From contig CAZWLN010000037.1 in the NCBI GenBank assembly GCA_964634885.1, forward strand, positions 1 to 45,324: 45,324 nt of DNA, given 5' to 3'. The position numbers and the translations under genes are program-made. Below are positions 34,079-42,617 of the stretch, piece after piece. Under the pieces are notes generated by a model, which had not been told where the DNA came from, did not search any database, and worked only from the letters and a program-made list of their open reading frames with translations. Within the stretch, counting starts at the first letter, position 1. Every line of letters begins with the position of its first letter. The stretch comes from DAINRZ01 sp964634885 (GTDB taxonomy: Bacteria; Bacteroidota; Ignavibacteria; Kapaibacteriales; UBA2268).

Positions 34079-35002
34079 ATGAACAGAAGAGATTTTTTCA
34101 GGTCGGTTACCGGCCTATCCGCTGCCGGGCTGGCCGCATACGCGCTGAGGTCTAAAGCCGGGGCTGCACTGTTGAAAGCTGAAGACGCCTTTACAGCACA
34201 AAACGGCGCCCAGGTAAAACTGAAACCTACAACCGAAAAATTCTACAGGATAATAAATGAAATAAAGAAGAATAAATGGCAGGATCTGGAGATAGGCCTT
34301 TTGATGGGAAAGATCGGAAAGATGTTTGCCGGCACCCCTTATGTCGGAGGTACACTCGACGCCGGCAACCCCGAGAAATGCACAGTTAACCTCGAGGGGC
34401 TCGACTGTGTCACCTTCTTTGAGAATACGCTGGACATCGCCAGGATTGTAAAAAAGAACAAGTTCTCATTCGAAGACCTGCTTAACGAAGTGACCTATAC
34501 GAGGTACCGAGGCGGCAGGCTTACGGATTACACATCCCGGCTCCACTACACTGCCGACTGGTTTTACGACAACGATAAGAAGAAGGTTGTCGATGACATA
34601 TCGAAATCCCTCGGCGGGAAGAAGTTCCCATACAAGGTTGGCTTTATGTCGAAGAATTCAAAGTACTATAAGTCCCTGGTGCAGGACAAGGCGATGATTG
34701 AAGTAATAAAAGATTACGAAAGTAAAATCAACGCCAGAGAATACTATTATATCCCGAATGATAAGGTACCGTCAATCGTTGACAGGCTGAAGACCGGGGA
34801 TATTATCGCCTTCGCATGCAAAAAGAAAGGCCTCGACTATTCGCACACCGGCCTGGTATATGTTGATGAGTCAAAGACAGCCAGGCTTCTGCACGCATCA
34901 TCGACGAATAAGGCAGTAATGCTCGATTGCCCGATCGTTGAATATGTCGGAAAAATCAGCACTAATATCGGTATATCTATTGCCCGGCCACTGCCGGTAT
35001 AG
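34079..35002 (+). CDS. DUF1460 amidase-like protein with Tat-type signal
   Basis: 307 residues. The N-terminus NRRDFFRSVTGLSAAGLAAYAL is a twin-arginine signal, so the protein is exported folded. DUF1460 features: GTPYVGGTLD, NLEGLDCVTFFEN with candidate nucleophile C110, and YSHTGLVY with H256. The family has an NlpC/P60-like papain fold and includes N-acetylmuramoyl-L-alanine amidase-like enzymes. It acts outside the inner membrane, probably on murein. It starts 14 bp after RNase HI. Confidence 0.88.
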   Translation: MNRRDFFRSVTGLSAAGLAAYALRSKAGAALLKAEDAFTAQNGAQVKLKPTTEKFYRIINEIKKNKWQDLEIGLLMGKIGKMFAGTPYVGGTLDAGNPEKCTVNLEGLDCVTFFENTLDIARIVKKNKFSFEDLLNEVTYTRYRGGRLTDYTSRLHYTADWFYDNDKKKVVDDISKSLGGKKFPYKVGFMSKNSKYYKSLVQDKAMIEVIKDYESKINAREYYYIPNDKVPSIVDRLKTGDIIAFACKKKGLDYSHTGLVYVDESKTARLLHASSTNKAVMLDCPIVEYVGKISTNIGISIARPLPV

Positions 35003-35146
35003 TCCGGACGGCTTCGGGTAAGGGAAAAAAGTATTGTACAGAAATGACGTTATATAAAATAGAAAGACAGGTCTGAGACCTGTCTCTACAAAACTGTTTG
35101 CCCGGGAAACCAACCCGTTTGAAATCCGGCATATAACTTCCTAATT

Positions 35147-35213
35147 CTCCTTAGATAAGGAGGGGGTGGTTGGATATTCCGTGTTTGAGTTACCTAATGC
35201 ACAATCCGGGTTA
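35147..35213. mobile_element. Half copy of the MITE-like element
   Basis: The reverse complement matches 816-895: the TTTAACCCGGATTGTGCATTA end, then ATATCCAACCACCCC, then the CTCCTT/AAGGAG hairpin. The right terminal repeat is absent. It splits the neighbouring 88-bp array. Confidence 0.55.
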
Positions 35214-35423
35214 AAATGAAGAGATGCAAGCCTTGCGTCTCTACAAATCTGTTTGCCAACCCGGTTGAAATCCGGACTATACCTAAATAATCCTATATAA
35301 AATGCAAAGACAGGTCTGAGACCTGTCTCTACAAATCTGTTTGCCAAACCGGTTGAAATCCGGACTACACCTAAATAATCCTATATAAAATGCAAAGACA
35401 GGTCTGAGACCTGTCTCTACAAA

Positions 35424-35523
35424 NNNNNNNNNNNNNNNNNNNNNNNNNNNNNNNNNNNNNNNNNNNNNNNNNNNNNNNNNNNNNNNNNNNNNNNNNNNNN
35501 NNNNNNNNNNNNNNNNNNNNNNN
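35424..35523. other. Assembly gap of 100 N
   Basis: Exactly 100 N inside the tandem repeat, the usual placeholder for a gap of unknown size. Sequence and repeat number are missing here. Confidence 0.98.
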
Positions 35524-35581
35524 TCTGTTTGCCAAACCGGTTGAAATCCGGCCTACACCTTCCTTATTCTTTATACCCGGT

Positions 35582-36694
35582 CTATTTCGAAACAACAAAT
35601 TCTGAAGTTACGCTTTCCCTGCCGTTGTTCAGCCTGGCATAGTAAAAACCGGAGGCGAGGGCAGAGGTAGCGAAAGGCAAATTATATGTACCCGGTTCCG
35701 AGGGCAGTCCGTTATAGCTGATTACGACCTTGCCGAATACATCGCATATAGAAATACTCACAGGCCCGTCTGTAACCCTGTATTTTATCACACCGTCAGT
35801 GTTTACGGGATTGGGCACGACAAGCAGTCCCTGCCCGTTCAATTCCACTACATCAGGTATATCGACAGAACCTGTAATGCCGTCCCAGCCTGCTACACGT
35901 GCCATCATCCACCAGAAAGCCTTGCCTTTCTGCTGGCAGTTGAGGCATTGGGAGTGTGCACAACTGCATGAACCGCAGATACCGGGATTGTTAGCACACC
36001 AGATCTGTGCCCAGTTCTTTGATGTACCGTTGTCACTATAATCACAATTGTCGTTTGCTCCTTTGTCGAGGTAGTAATTGCCATCAGGGTCATAGCTTTC
36101 GATGTCGGCAAAGTCGAAAAGAATTTTGCCGTTGTTCTTACAGTAAGTCCTGATCTGTTCATTGCGCTTGTTAAGGTTGCCGTTGACACCGCTACCGTCG
36201 AGGTGTCCGGTCATATAGACAAAAGTAACGTTCGGAAAATCTGTTTCCAACTGGCTCATCAGGTTCAGGTAGCTGGTAATGTCGCTTTCTGTGGCACTAC
36301 TGACTTGTCCGCACCATGACCACATGATCATGTTGATATTATTCGTATTATTATTCAGGAGAGTACGGGTGGCAGTAGCCCAGGTAGTCCTGTCGGGATT
36401 GCCGAGGTCGCTTGCGCCGGGTATGCCTGTATCGCGGAAGTAGAGCTGGCCGGCGCTTGTGCCGTAGTTAAAGCGGGAATCGGCGGCCTTCAGAACACTC
36501 ATGCCGCTGGGCAACTGGCTTCCGTGTGAAGTATGCTGGTAGGCCATACGGAGATCACTCTTTACCTTGCTGATATATGTTTCGGGAACATTTTCGATCT
36601 TCACACATTTGTGGTCGATGATTATCGCCTGCTTCTGGGAATACAGGCTCAATGAAGCACAGACAATCAACAACAGGGTAACTATTCTTTTCAT
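35582..36694 (-). CDS. T9SS-exported protein of an unnamed HTSHGSQ/GHLDG family
   Basis: 370 residues with a signal peptide (1-20, ending YSQ) and AAGGAG before the ATG. The main domain (20-275) has conserved-looking stretches AYQHTSHGSQLPSGM, MIMWSWCGQ, VYMTGHLDGSG, KILFDFADIESYDPDGNYY and NWAQIW, plus many Cys near GICGSCSCAHSQCLNCQQKGKAFWWMMARVAGWDG. I recall similar proteins in Bacteroidota and other phyla but no assigned function; an SGNH-like hydrolase is one possibility. The C-terminal 80 residues (VVPNPV to the end) are a T9SS type A sorting domain. The stop codon lies at the edge of the repeat array. Confidence 0.8.
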   Translation of the reverse strand: MKRIVTLLLIVCASLSLYSQKQAIIIDHKCVKIENVPETYISKVKSDLRMAYQHTSHGSQLPSGMSVLKAADSRFNYGTSAGQLYFRDTGIPGASDLGNPDRTTWATATRTLLNNNTNNINMIMWSWCGQVSSATESDITSYLNLMSQLETDFPNVTFVYMTGHLDGSGVNGNLNKRNEQIRTYCKNNGKILFDFADIESYDPDGNYYLDKGANDNCDYSDNGTSKNWAQIWCANNPGICGSCSCAHSQCLNCQQKGKAFWWMMARVAGWDGITGSVDIPDVVELNGQGLLVVPNPVNTDGVIKYRVTDGPVSISICDVFGKVVISYNGLPSEPGTYNLPFATSALASGFYYARLNNGRESVTSEFVVSK

Positions 36695-36854
36695 AAGCGG
36701 CTCCTTCTTTGATTTATATTTATTATTAACAATTATTAATCAATAATTTTTGTAAATATAATTAAATATTATGGAATTTAATAATATCATTTTTAAAGGA
36801 GTTATATTTTTTTCTTCCCTGCGTCAGGGCTTTCAGGCAATCGCTGCCGGTCCC

Positions 36855-39161
36855 CTATTCACCTGACGGCAAAGCAGGCCACTTGCCGATGTTCATGTTC
36901 GGCTTGCTGTCCATTACAAATTCGAGTGTGCCGCCCTGCATTATCATATCATGGGTAATGTACAGTTTCTCGTATGGCTTCCCGTTAAGCTTTATACTTT
37001 TAATATAGCAGTTATTCTTGTCCGTGCCCATTGCACTGATTTTGAATTTCTTACCGTCTTTCAGCTTGATTACTGCTCCCGGAACAAGAGGAGTACCGAT
37101 TGCATAGACACCACCGGCAGGATTGACAGGATAGAATCCCAGAGCGGAGAAAACGTACCAGGCGGACATCTGCCCGCAGTCTTCGTTGCCGCACAAGCCG
37201 TCGGGAGTGCTTTTGTACATGGTGTCGGCAATTTGCCGGATATACTTCTCTGTTTGCCAGGGTTTACCTGCATAATTGAACAGATAGGCAATGTGATGGC
37301 TGGGTTCATTGCCGTGGACATACTGCCCGATGAAACCGGACATGTCCTCGACAGAACCGGAGTACTCCGGCGACAGTCTGAAAAGGCTGTCTAATTTAGT
37401 GCAGAATTTTTCATTGCCGCCCATCAGCTTAATCAGGCCTGGAACATCCTGTGGCACATACCAACTGTACTGCCAGGCGTTGCCTTCCGTGTAGGGGCTG
37501 ATGTAATACTCTGCTTTCAACGGATCGAAGTATTTCTCCCAATCTCCTTTGCTGTCCTTCGCCCTGAAGAAGCCGCTGCCTTTGTCGAAGAGGCCGATAT
37601 ATGAAACCGACCTTTTATTGAAGTAATTGAAATCGTCCTTGTTACCCACGGCTTTTGCCATTGCCGCAACACACCAGTCGTTGTAACACATTTCAAGGGT
37701 ACGGGAAACAGACTCCGGTTCATAGTCCGACGGGAGGTAACCGAATTTATCAATCAATTCCCAGGCAGACTTCTTATGCGGCTTCACGGAGCTTGCCCTG
37801 ACAGCCTGGTATGCTTTAGCGGGGTCAAATCCTCCGATACCCTTAAGGTATCCGTCAACAATTACGGGAATGGCATGATTGGCAATCATGCAGTAGTTCT
37901 CTGTACCCCACAGTGTCCAGATGGGCAGGAAACCCTGGGCTTCGTAATGGCTGATCATTGTGTTGATGATGCTGCCGGCTTTGTCGGGCATGATAAGGGT
38001 GTAAAGCGGGTGGACGGCACGGTAAGTGTCCCACAGTGAAAAAGTTGAATAGTATTCATTATTATTGCTTTTCCTGACATTGTAATCGACACCGCGGTAA
38101 TTCCCGTCGATGTCGGCAATATTATTAGGTGCGATGCAGCTGTGGTACAGCGCCGTATAGAATACTTTCTTCCGGTCGTCGCTGCCGCTGACTTCTATGG
38201 TTGACAGTATTTTATTCCAGGCTTCCTTTGCCTTGACAACGGTACCGTCGAAATCCCAGCCCGGAAGCTCTTCGAGGTTCTTCCTTGCTCCCTCGACACT
38301 GGTTGTGGAGAGCGCCACTTTTACCATAATCTTTTCCGTGGGCTTTGTTTCGAACTGCACCCAGCCGACAACATTCCTGGAAGTGTGGTCCTTAATCGTT
38401 GTAAAATTCCTTCCGATCCAGTTGAAGCCACTGCTTTTAAACGGTTTTGAGAATTTCATGACGAAATATACATATTGGACCGGAGCCCAGCCTGCCGAAA
38501 TCCTGTAGCCTGAAACGGTAGAGTCGTCTTCGAAGGTAATCCTCGAGTCTAAGTTCTGCTCGTATCCGTTACCTTTGTCGATGCCGTGACGCAGGTCGAT
38601 TATTATGAATGAACTGTCGCTGCGGGGGAAATAATAGCGGTGGAATCCTACTCTCTGTGTTGCAGTCATTTCTGCCTTGACATTGCAGTCGTCGAGATAG
38701 ACAGAGTAATAGCCGACAAGGGCTGTCTCGTTCTCTTTTTTGAACTTTGAGCGGTAGCCCGTGCCTGTGTTGTTTTTGTCTCCGGGTTCTGTCTGCAGCT
38801 TACCCGTCAAGGGCATCAGCAGAATGTCCCCAAGGTCGGCACATCCAGTACCGCTGAGGTGAGTATGAGAAAAACCCATTATCGAATTGTCTTCGTACCT
38901 GTAACCGGAACAGTAATGCCAGCCGGTAGTGTCAGTGTCGGGACTCAGCTGTACCAGTCCGAAAGGCAGTGTTACACCGGGAAAAGTGTGGCCGTTGCCG
39001 GCAGTACCGATGAAAGGATCGACAAAGGTAGTGAAATCGAATGATTTACCCAACAGCTTGGGTTCGGGTGGCTTTATTTTTTGAGCATGGCAATTGTAAT
39101 TTACTGCCGTAAGCAGCAGTAATGCCGTTGATAGACCGATTAAGAAACAATGCTTTTTCAT
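36855..39161 (-). CDS. Glycoside hydrolase family 92 alpha-mannosidase
   Basis: 768 residues with a signal peptide ending CHAQ. GH92 signatures are clear: FVDPFIGTAGNGHTFPGVTLPFGLVQLSPDT (45-76), GFSHTHLSGTGCADLGD, ALYHSCIAPN, and GNEDCGQMSAWYVFSALGFYPVNP with the catalytic acid region. These calcium-dependent exo-enzymes remove alpha-mannose (usually 1,2-linked) from glycans such as N-glycans. It is the last gene of the MFS-ROK-GH92 operon, 11 bp after the kinase. AAGG precedes its ATG. No SusC/SusD pair is seen, so capture of the glycan differs from Bacteroides loci. Confidence 0.96.
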   Translation of the reverse strand: MKKHCFLIGLSTALLLLTAVNYNCHAQKIKPPEPKLLGKSFDFTTFVDPFIGTAGNGHTFPGVTLPFGLVQLSPDTDTTGWHYCSGYRYEDNSIMGFSHTHLSGTGCADLGDILLMPLTGKLQTEPGDKNNTGTGYRSKFKKENETALVGYYSVYLDDCNVKAEMTATQRVGFHRYYFPRSDSSFIIIDLRHGIDKGNGYEQNLDSRITFEDDSTVSGYRISAGWAPVQYVYFVMKFSKPFKSSGFNWIGRNFTTIKDHTSRNVVGWVQFETKPTEKIMVKVALSTTSVEGARKNLEELPGWDFDGTVVKAKEAWNKILSTIEVSGSDDRKKVFYTALYHSCIAPNNIADIDGNYRGVDYNVRKSNNNEYYSTFSLWDTYRAVHPLYTLIMPDKAGSIINTMISHYEAQGFLPIWTLWGTENYCMIANHAIPVIVDGYLKGIGGFDPAKAYQAVRASSVKPHKKSAWELIDKFGYLPSDYEPESVSRTLEMCYNDWCVAAMAKAVGNKDDFNYFNKRSVSYIGLFDKGSGFFRAKDSKGDWEKYFDPLKAEYYISPYTEGNAWQYSWYVPQDVPGLIKLMGGNEKFCTKLDSLFRLSPEYSGSVEDMSGFIGQYVHGNEPSHHIAYLFNYAGKPWQTEKYIRQIADTMYKSTPDGLCGNEDCGQMSAWYVFSALGFYPVNPAGGVYAIGTPLVPGAVIKLKDGKKFKISAMGTDKNNCYIKSIKLNGKPYEKLYITHDMIMQGGTLEFVMDSKPNMNIGKWPALPSGE

Positions 39162-39172
39162 AATTTACCTTT

Positions 39173-40276
39173 TTATTTATTCATGGCGCTGACGGCAAAA
39201 GCGTATGCACCCAGTGCAACAGCCCTGCTGGTGCCTAGCTTTGTCAGGCCAACAGGTATTCGTTTATCAGGATCATAGAGTATTTTCTTGTTTGTACCGT
39301 AAACCGGGATTTCACTGGAATTGCCGGAAGCAAGTGCATTGCGCTGTGCCGGGTCCTCGAAGTTGAATGCTGTGGACTCCATCCGCTGGACATACCTGCC
39401 GGTGTAAGAGCCGATCTTGCTGTTCATCTCCTCGATCAGGATCGGCAGGAACAGAGCCGCTGCTTCCGACAAGCCCCCACCAATCACAACCGGGCAGTCG
39501 AGAAGGGTTACGGCATTAGCCAGGGCGTCGCCCACGATTACCCCCATTTCCTCGAAGGACTTCCTTGCTGCGTTCCTGTCTCCGGGCTGCCTGCCTGCCG
39601 CTATCTCAAAAATATCTTTAGGTGTGATGCCCGGGCCGTCAGGTGCATTGCAGTACTTACGGTAAGCCCTTACAACGGCACGGATGCTGGAGCCTTCTTC
39701 TGCAAATGTTTTGGGATAGAGCATATTCCTGATGAGCCATATCTCGGCCCCGGCAGAATTGTCGCCGATATAGAGTGAACCGTTGTTAACGAAGCCAGCA
39801 CCGAAACCAGTACCGAGGGTAATGCCAAGCAGGTTGCGGTAGCGTTTCGGATTGCCGGTTTTTTCCATCTGCCTGTTGAGGACAGGCAGGAAACCGCCTA
39901 TCGCTTCACCGTAGGCAAACAGGTCCCCGTCATTGTTGATGAACACCGGTATTTTGAAGTGTTCCCGTAGTATAGGCCCCAGTGGTACACCACCCCTGAA
40001 CGCCGGCAAGTTGCCCAGGTCGCCGATGATGCCCTGCGGGTAGTCGGCAGGACCGGGGAAGGCAAAGCTGATCGCGGCCGGCGCTTCCGGCAACTGGGCC
40101 ATTACTTTTTCAAAGCCCATTAATATCGTTTTAAGGCATTTATCGAGGTTTTCGCCGTGGGCTGGAAAGGTCGAAGGAGTTACTACCTGATCTCCACCCC
40201 TCATGGCTGAGAATACAAAGTTGGTGCCTCCTGCGTCGAGCGTGAGTACATACCTTGAATCGTTGAAAATATCCAT
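39173..40276 (-). CDS. ROK-family sugar kinase, divergent
   Basis: 367 residues. ROK features: LTLDAGGTNFVFS (phosphate-1), FAFPGPADYPQG, NNDGDLFAYGEA (with the catalytic Asp), TLGTGFGAGFVNNGSLYIG and the glycine-rich VIGGGLSEAA. The zinc motif CxCGxxGC of classic ROK proteins is absent (SAGAEIWLIRN there), and an extra 50-60 residues follow near 290-345. Likely a mannose or related hexose kinase because it lies between the sugar transporter and the mannosidase. GGGAG precedes its start. Confidence 0.85.
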   Translation of the reverse strand: MDIFNDSRYVLTLDAGGTNFVFSAMRGGDQVVTPSTFPAHGENLDKCLKTILMGFEKVMAQLPEAPAAISFAFPGPADYPQGIIGDLGNLPAFRGGVPLGPILREHFKIPVFINNDGDLFAYGEAIGGFLPVLNRQMEKTGNPKRYRNLLGITLGTGFGAGFVNNGSLYIGDNSAGAEIWLIRNMLYPKTFAEEGSSIRAVVRAYRKYCNAPDGPGITPKDIFEIAAGRQPGDRNAARKSFEEMGVIVGDALANAVTLLDCPVVIGGGLSEAAALFLPILIEEMNSKIGSYTGRYVQRMESTAFNFEDPAQRNALASGNSSEIPVYGTNKKILYDPDKRIPVGLTKLGTSRAVALGAYAFAVSAMNK

Positions 40277-40288
40277 TATTTACTCCCT

Positions 40289-41443
40289 TTACACTGCGGG
40301 TTTACTTTTAGCCAGTCCTGAACCCGCAACCATTAAAACAATAATTATCAGAGCCGCGAACGGCACGATGAAACTGACAAGCGGCGACCAGCTGTCGGCT
40401 ATATAGCCCATGAGTAGCGGCACGACAGCGCCCCCTACAATTGCTGTAACCATCAGGCCTGAAAGTTCGTTTGACCTTTCAGGCATGGCATCGACCGTGA
40501 TGGAGAAGATCAGCGGGAAGATGTTGGCAAAGCCAAGCCCGGTAAGGACAATGCCTGTGTAAGCCATCGTTTCGGTACCGGCAAAGAAGGTACCCACACC
40601 CAGCAGGGACAGGAGTGCGGTAATGAAAAAGAAAGCGCCCGGACGAATCCAGTTAAGAATGACAGCTCCCAGGAACCGGCCTATTGTCAGAGCGAGGAAG
40701 AAGATGCCCGTCCCAAGCAACCCCACTTTTGATATATCTACATTAAACTCTGATTTCATATAAATCGGGATTTCGGAACTCATACATACTTCAGCGCCTA
40801 CATAGAGGAAGATGGACAGTACCATGAGCAGTACAGGCAGGCGGCCAAGCATGGCAAAACAGGAACGGAAAGAAGCGGCTTCGACAGGCTTCTCTTCCAC
40901 TTTCAACCCAGTTATAAAAATAATTGTAATCGCCAGGCAGACACCATAGACAGGAAACACGACATTCCAGTCGGCGCCCCAGTAACGGGCAGCAGCGGCA
41001 GGCAGCAGCGGCCCGGACATGGAACCGATGGCCTTGATGAACTGGCTGAACGACAGGTTACGCGAATACTTGCCTTCGGGCGAGATGTCCCTCATGATGG
41101 GGTTGCCGGAGACCTGGAGCATTGTCCCACCGGAACCGAGCATAAGTACAATGACAAGAAAAACCGGGAAGCTGTTCAATCCGAAAGCTGTAGGGATGAT
41201 CATTGCCAGGAAAGCAACAGTAAGCCCAAGCAGCATTATCCTTTTTTTGCCGGTCCTGCCCTGGACGACACCGAGAGGTATCGACAGGACGCCGAACATG
41301 ATGAACCCTGTAAAACCAATGAGCTGAGCCGTAAAATTGGACAACTGGAATGTATCCATCGCCAGACTGACAAAAGGCCCTACAGCGTCTGCAAATCCCA
41401 TACAAAGAAACACAAGGAATACCGGTAAAGCTTTGTTTTTCAT
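40289..41443 (-). CDS. MFS sugar transporter
   Basis: 384 residues from the ATG at 41443, which has GAGG five bases upstream; the frame runs on to 41497 without a good start. Twelve membrane segments. Residues DAVGPFVSLAMDTF near the start, GRTGKKRIMLLG between segments 2 and 3, and GFANIFPLIFSITVDAMPERSNELSGLM near the end resemble the FucP/NagP-type hexose transporters of Bacteroidota. It imports the sugar freed by the mannosidase, by inference. It leads the three-gene leftward operon. Confidence 0.9.
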   Translation of the reverse strand: MKNKALPVFLVFLCMGFADAVGPFVSLAMDTFQLSNFTAQLIGFTGFIMFGVLSIPLGVVQGRTGKKRIMLLGLTVAFLAMIIPTAFGLNSFPVFLVIVLMLGSGGTMLQVSGNPIMRDISPEGKYSRNLSFSQFIKAIGSMSGPLLPAAAARYWGADWNVVFPVYGVCLAITIIFITGLKVEEKPVEAASFRSCFAMLGRLPVLLMVLSIFLYVGAEVCMSSEIPIYMKSEFNVDISKVGLLGTGIFFLALTIGRFLGAVILNWIRPGAFFFITALLSLLGVGTFFAGTETMAYTGIVLTGLGFANIFPLIFSITVDAMPERSNELSGLMVTAIVGGAVVPLLMGYIADSWSPLVSFIVPFAALIIIVLMVAGSGLAKSKPAV

Positions 41444-41637
41444 TAATACCTCACTACTCAGCAATTTTGTCAATTTCAAAAGATGTAATTTTAACAATTT
41501 TTAAGGGAATTTTCGAATAAAATATTAAAATGATAGTAAATTATTGCATTCTGCCTGTAAATTGCCGCCTTCATACTACTGACCTAAGATGACAATTCGA
41601 AATAATTATCTAAAAGAACAGAATTTCACCTGTTTTC

Positions 41638-41664
41638 TAATAAATTATTTCAAATAATTTATTA
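41638..41664. promoter_or_regulatory. 27-bp near-perfect palindrome in divergent intergenic region
   Basis: TAATAAATTATTT and AAATAATTTATTA are exact inverted copies around a single C, 62 bp before the ATG at 41727 and about 195 bp from the MFS start. Symmetry and length suit a repressor operator, though AT-rich sequence makes chance palindromes more likely. Confidence 0.45.
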
Positions 41665-41726
41665 TTTTGGCAAATTCAAAGCAGGATATAGTTATTTCAC
41701 TTTTATAAACTATAATTGCAGGAACT

Positions 41727-42617
41727 ATGGAAGAACCGTTTGTTTTCGAAAAAGAGAGGCCTTTTCATCGCTTAGTCGGCGACACATTCGTTTTTGCGTA
41801 CCGGGAGTCAGGCAGGCTGTTGAGAAGTTTAGCGGCCGTTTACGGCCCGCTGTTTGTCCTGACTATTATCCTGTTGGCATGGCTGCCGGACAGATATCCA
41901 TTACAGTATGATTATCAGATTGAACAGTGGCAATTAAACATCATATATCTTGTCAATATCTTCTATATCTCTGCCTTTATGAATGCTTATATCGATTCAT
42001 ACAGGGAAGAACCTGCATTTCCCCTTGGAGGAATGTTCATTAAAACCTTGAAATACCTCGGTAAGTACATTGCGCCTTTCATTGTAACGGCAGCCGTAGC
42101 AGGTTTTTCAATAATGATACTATTGAAATTCGGCGACGTAGAGAATATTTACTTTCCGGTTGCTATATCATTGGTATTCTATACTCTGTGTATGTTCTTC
42201 CTAATCAGGTATTCTACAGTATTACCGATGATGAGTACCGGCAGGGTTTCTTACCTCGAAGTGTTTTCCGAAAGCGGCAGGTTGATGGAAAATTACTGGT
42301 GGCAGACATTTTCAGGATACCTGCTGATCGCCATAGCATCAAGTTTGATAGAAACAATATACAGAAAACTGATCTTCATCGCTGTTGACCCGTTTTCTGT
42401 TCTTTTCCAAAATGGAAGACCAGAGGATATTATTATTACTTTAAAGTCTTCTTCACCTGCGATATTCTTTCTCTTTTTGGTGACAGTACTGGTTAGCATT
42501 TTCAACTCTTTAAACTATTCCAGCCTGTCGGCTATCAAAGAAAATACCGTGGATTCTACAGAACCTGAGAGTATTACTGAAGATAATGAACCAACCGGTG
42601 GTGATGACGATGAGTGA
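41727..42617 (+). CDS. Polytopic membrane protein, first of a related pair
   Basis: 296 residues with about six membrane segments, a charged N-terminus (EEPFVFEKERPFHRLVGDTFVFAYRES) and a Glu/Asp-rich tail (ENTVDSTEPESITEDNEPTGGDDDE). No catalytic motif. The arrangement resembles the glycerophosphodiester-phosphodiesterase membrane-domain and DUF975-like families, but I cannot assign it. Both proteins of the pair share size, segment number and a shape with a long hydrophobic region and conserved-looking F-x-E-S-x-R/R-M before the fifth segment (EVFSESGRLM; SFIESFRMI). Confidence 0.75.
   Translation: MEEPFVFEKERPFHRLVGDTFVFAYRESGRLLRSLAAVYGPLFVLTIILLAWLPDRYPLQYDYQIEQWQLNIIYLVNIFYISAFMNAYIDSYREEPAFPLGGMFIKTLKYLGKYIAPFIVTAAVAGFSIMILLKFGDVENIYFPVAISLVFYTLCMFFLIRYSTVLPMMSTGRVSYLEVFSESGRLMENYWWQTFSGYLLIAIASSLIETIYRKLIFIAVDPFSVLFQNGRPEDIIITLKSSSPAIFFLFLVTVLVSIFNSLNYSSLSAIKENTVDSTEPESITEDNEPTGGDDDE

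Larger units (their letters stand above)
35065..35560. repeat. 88-bp tandem repeat array with a palindrome in each unit, interrupted by a sequence gap
   Basis: Palindromes begin at 35065, 35220, 35308 and 35396; the last three are exactly 88 bp apart. Three read AGACAGGTCT/AGACCTGTCT with one central base; the one at 35220-35242 is AGAGATGCAAG/CTTGCGTCTCT. Each is followed by CTACAAATCTGTTTGCC and GGTTGAAATCCGG. A last partial unit follows the gap (35524-35560). A half MITE-like copy (35147-35213) is inserted after the first unit. The true copy number is unknown. Confidence 0.85.

Noticed and set aside
34898..35347. Short minus-strand frames in the repeat array (FVETGLRPVF-type translations)
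   Set aside because: They are translations of the 88-bp repeat units, which recur as non-coding elements.
35065..35423. CRISPR array
   Set aside because: Units are 88 bp and nearly identical throughout, with no repeat-spacer alternation and no cas genes nearby.
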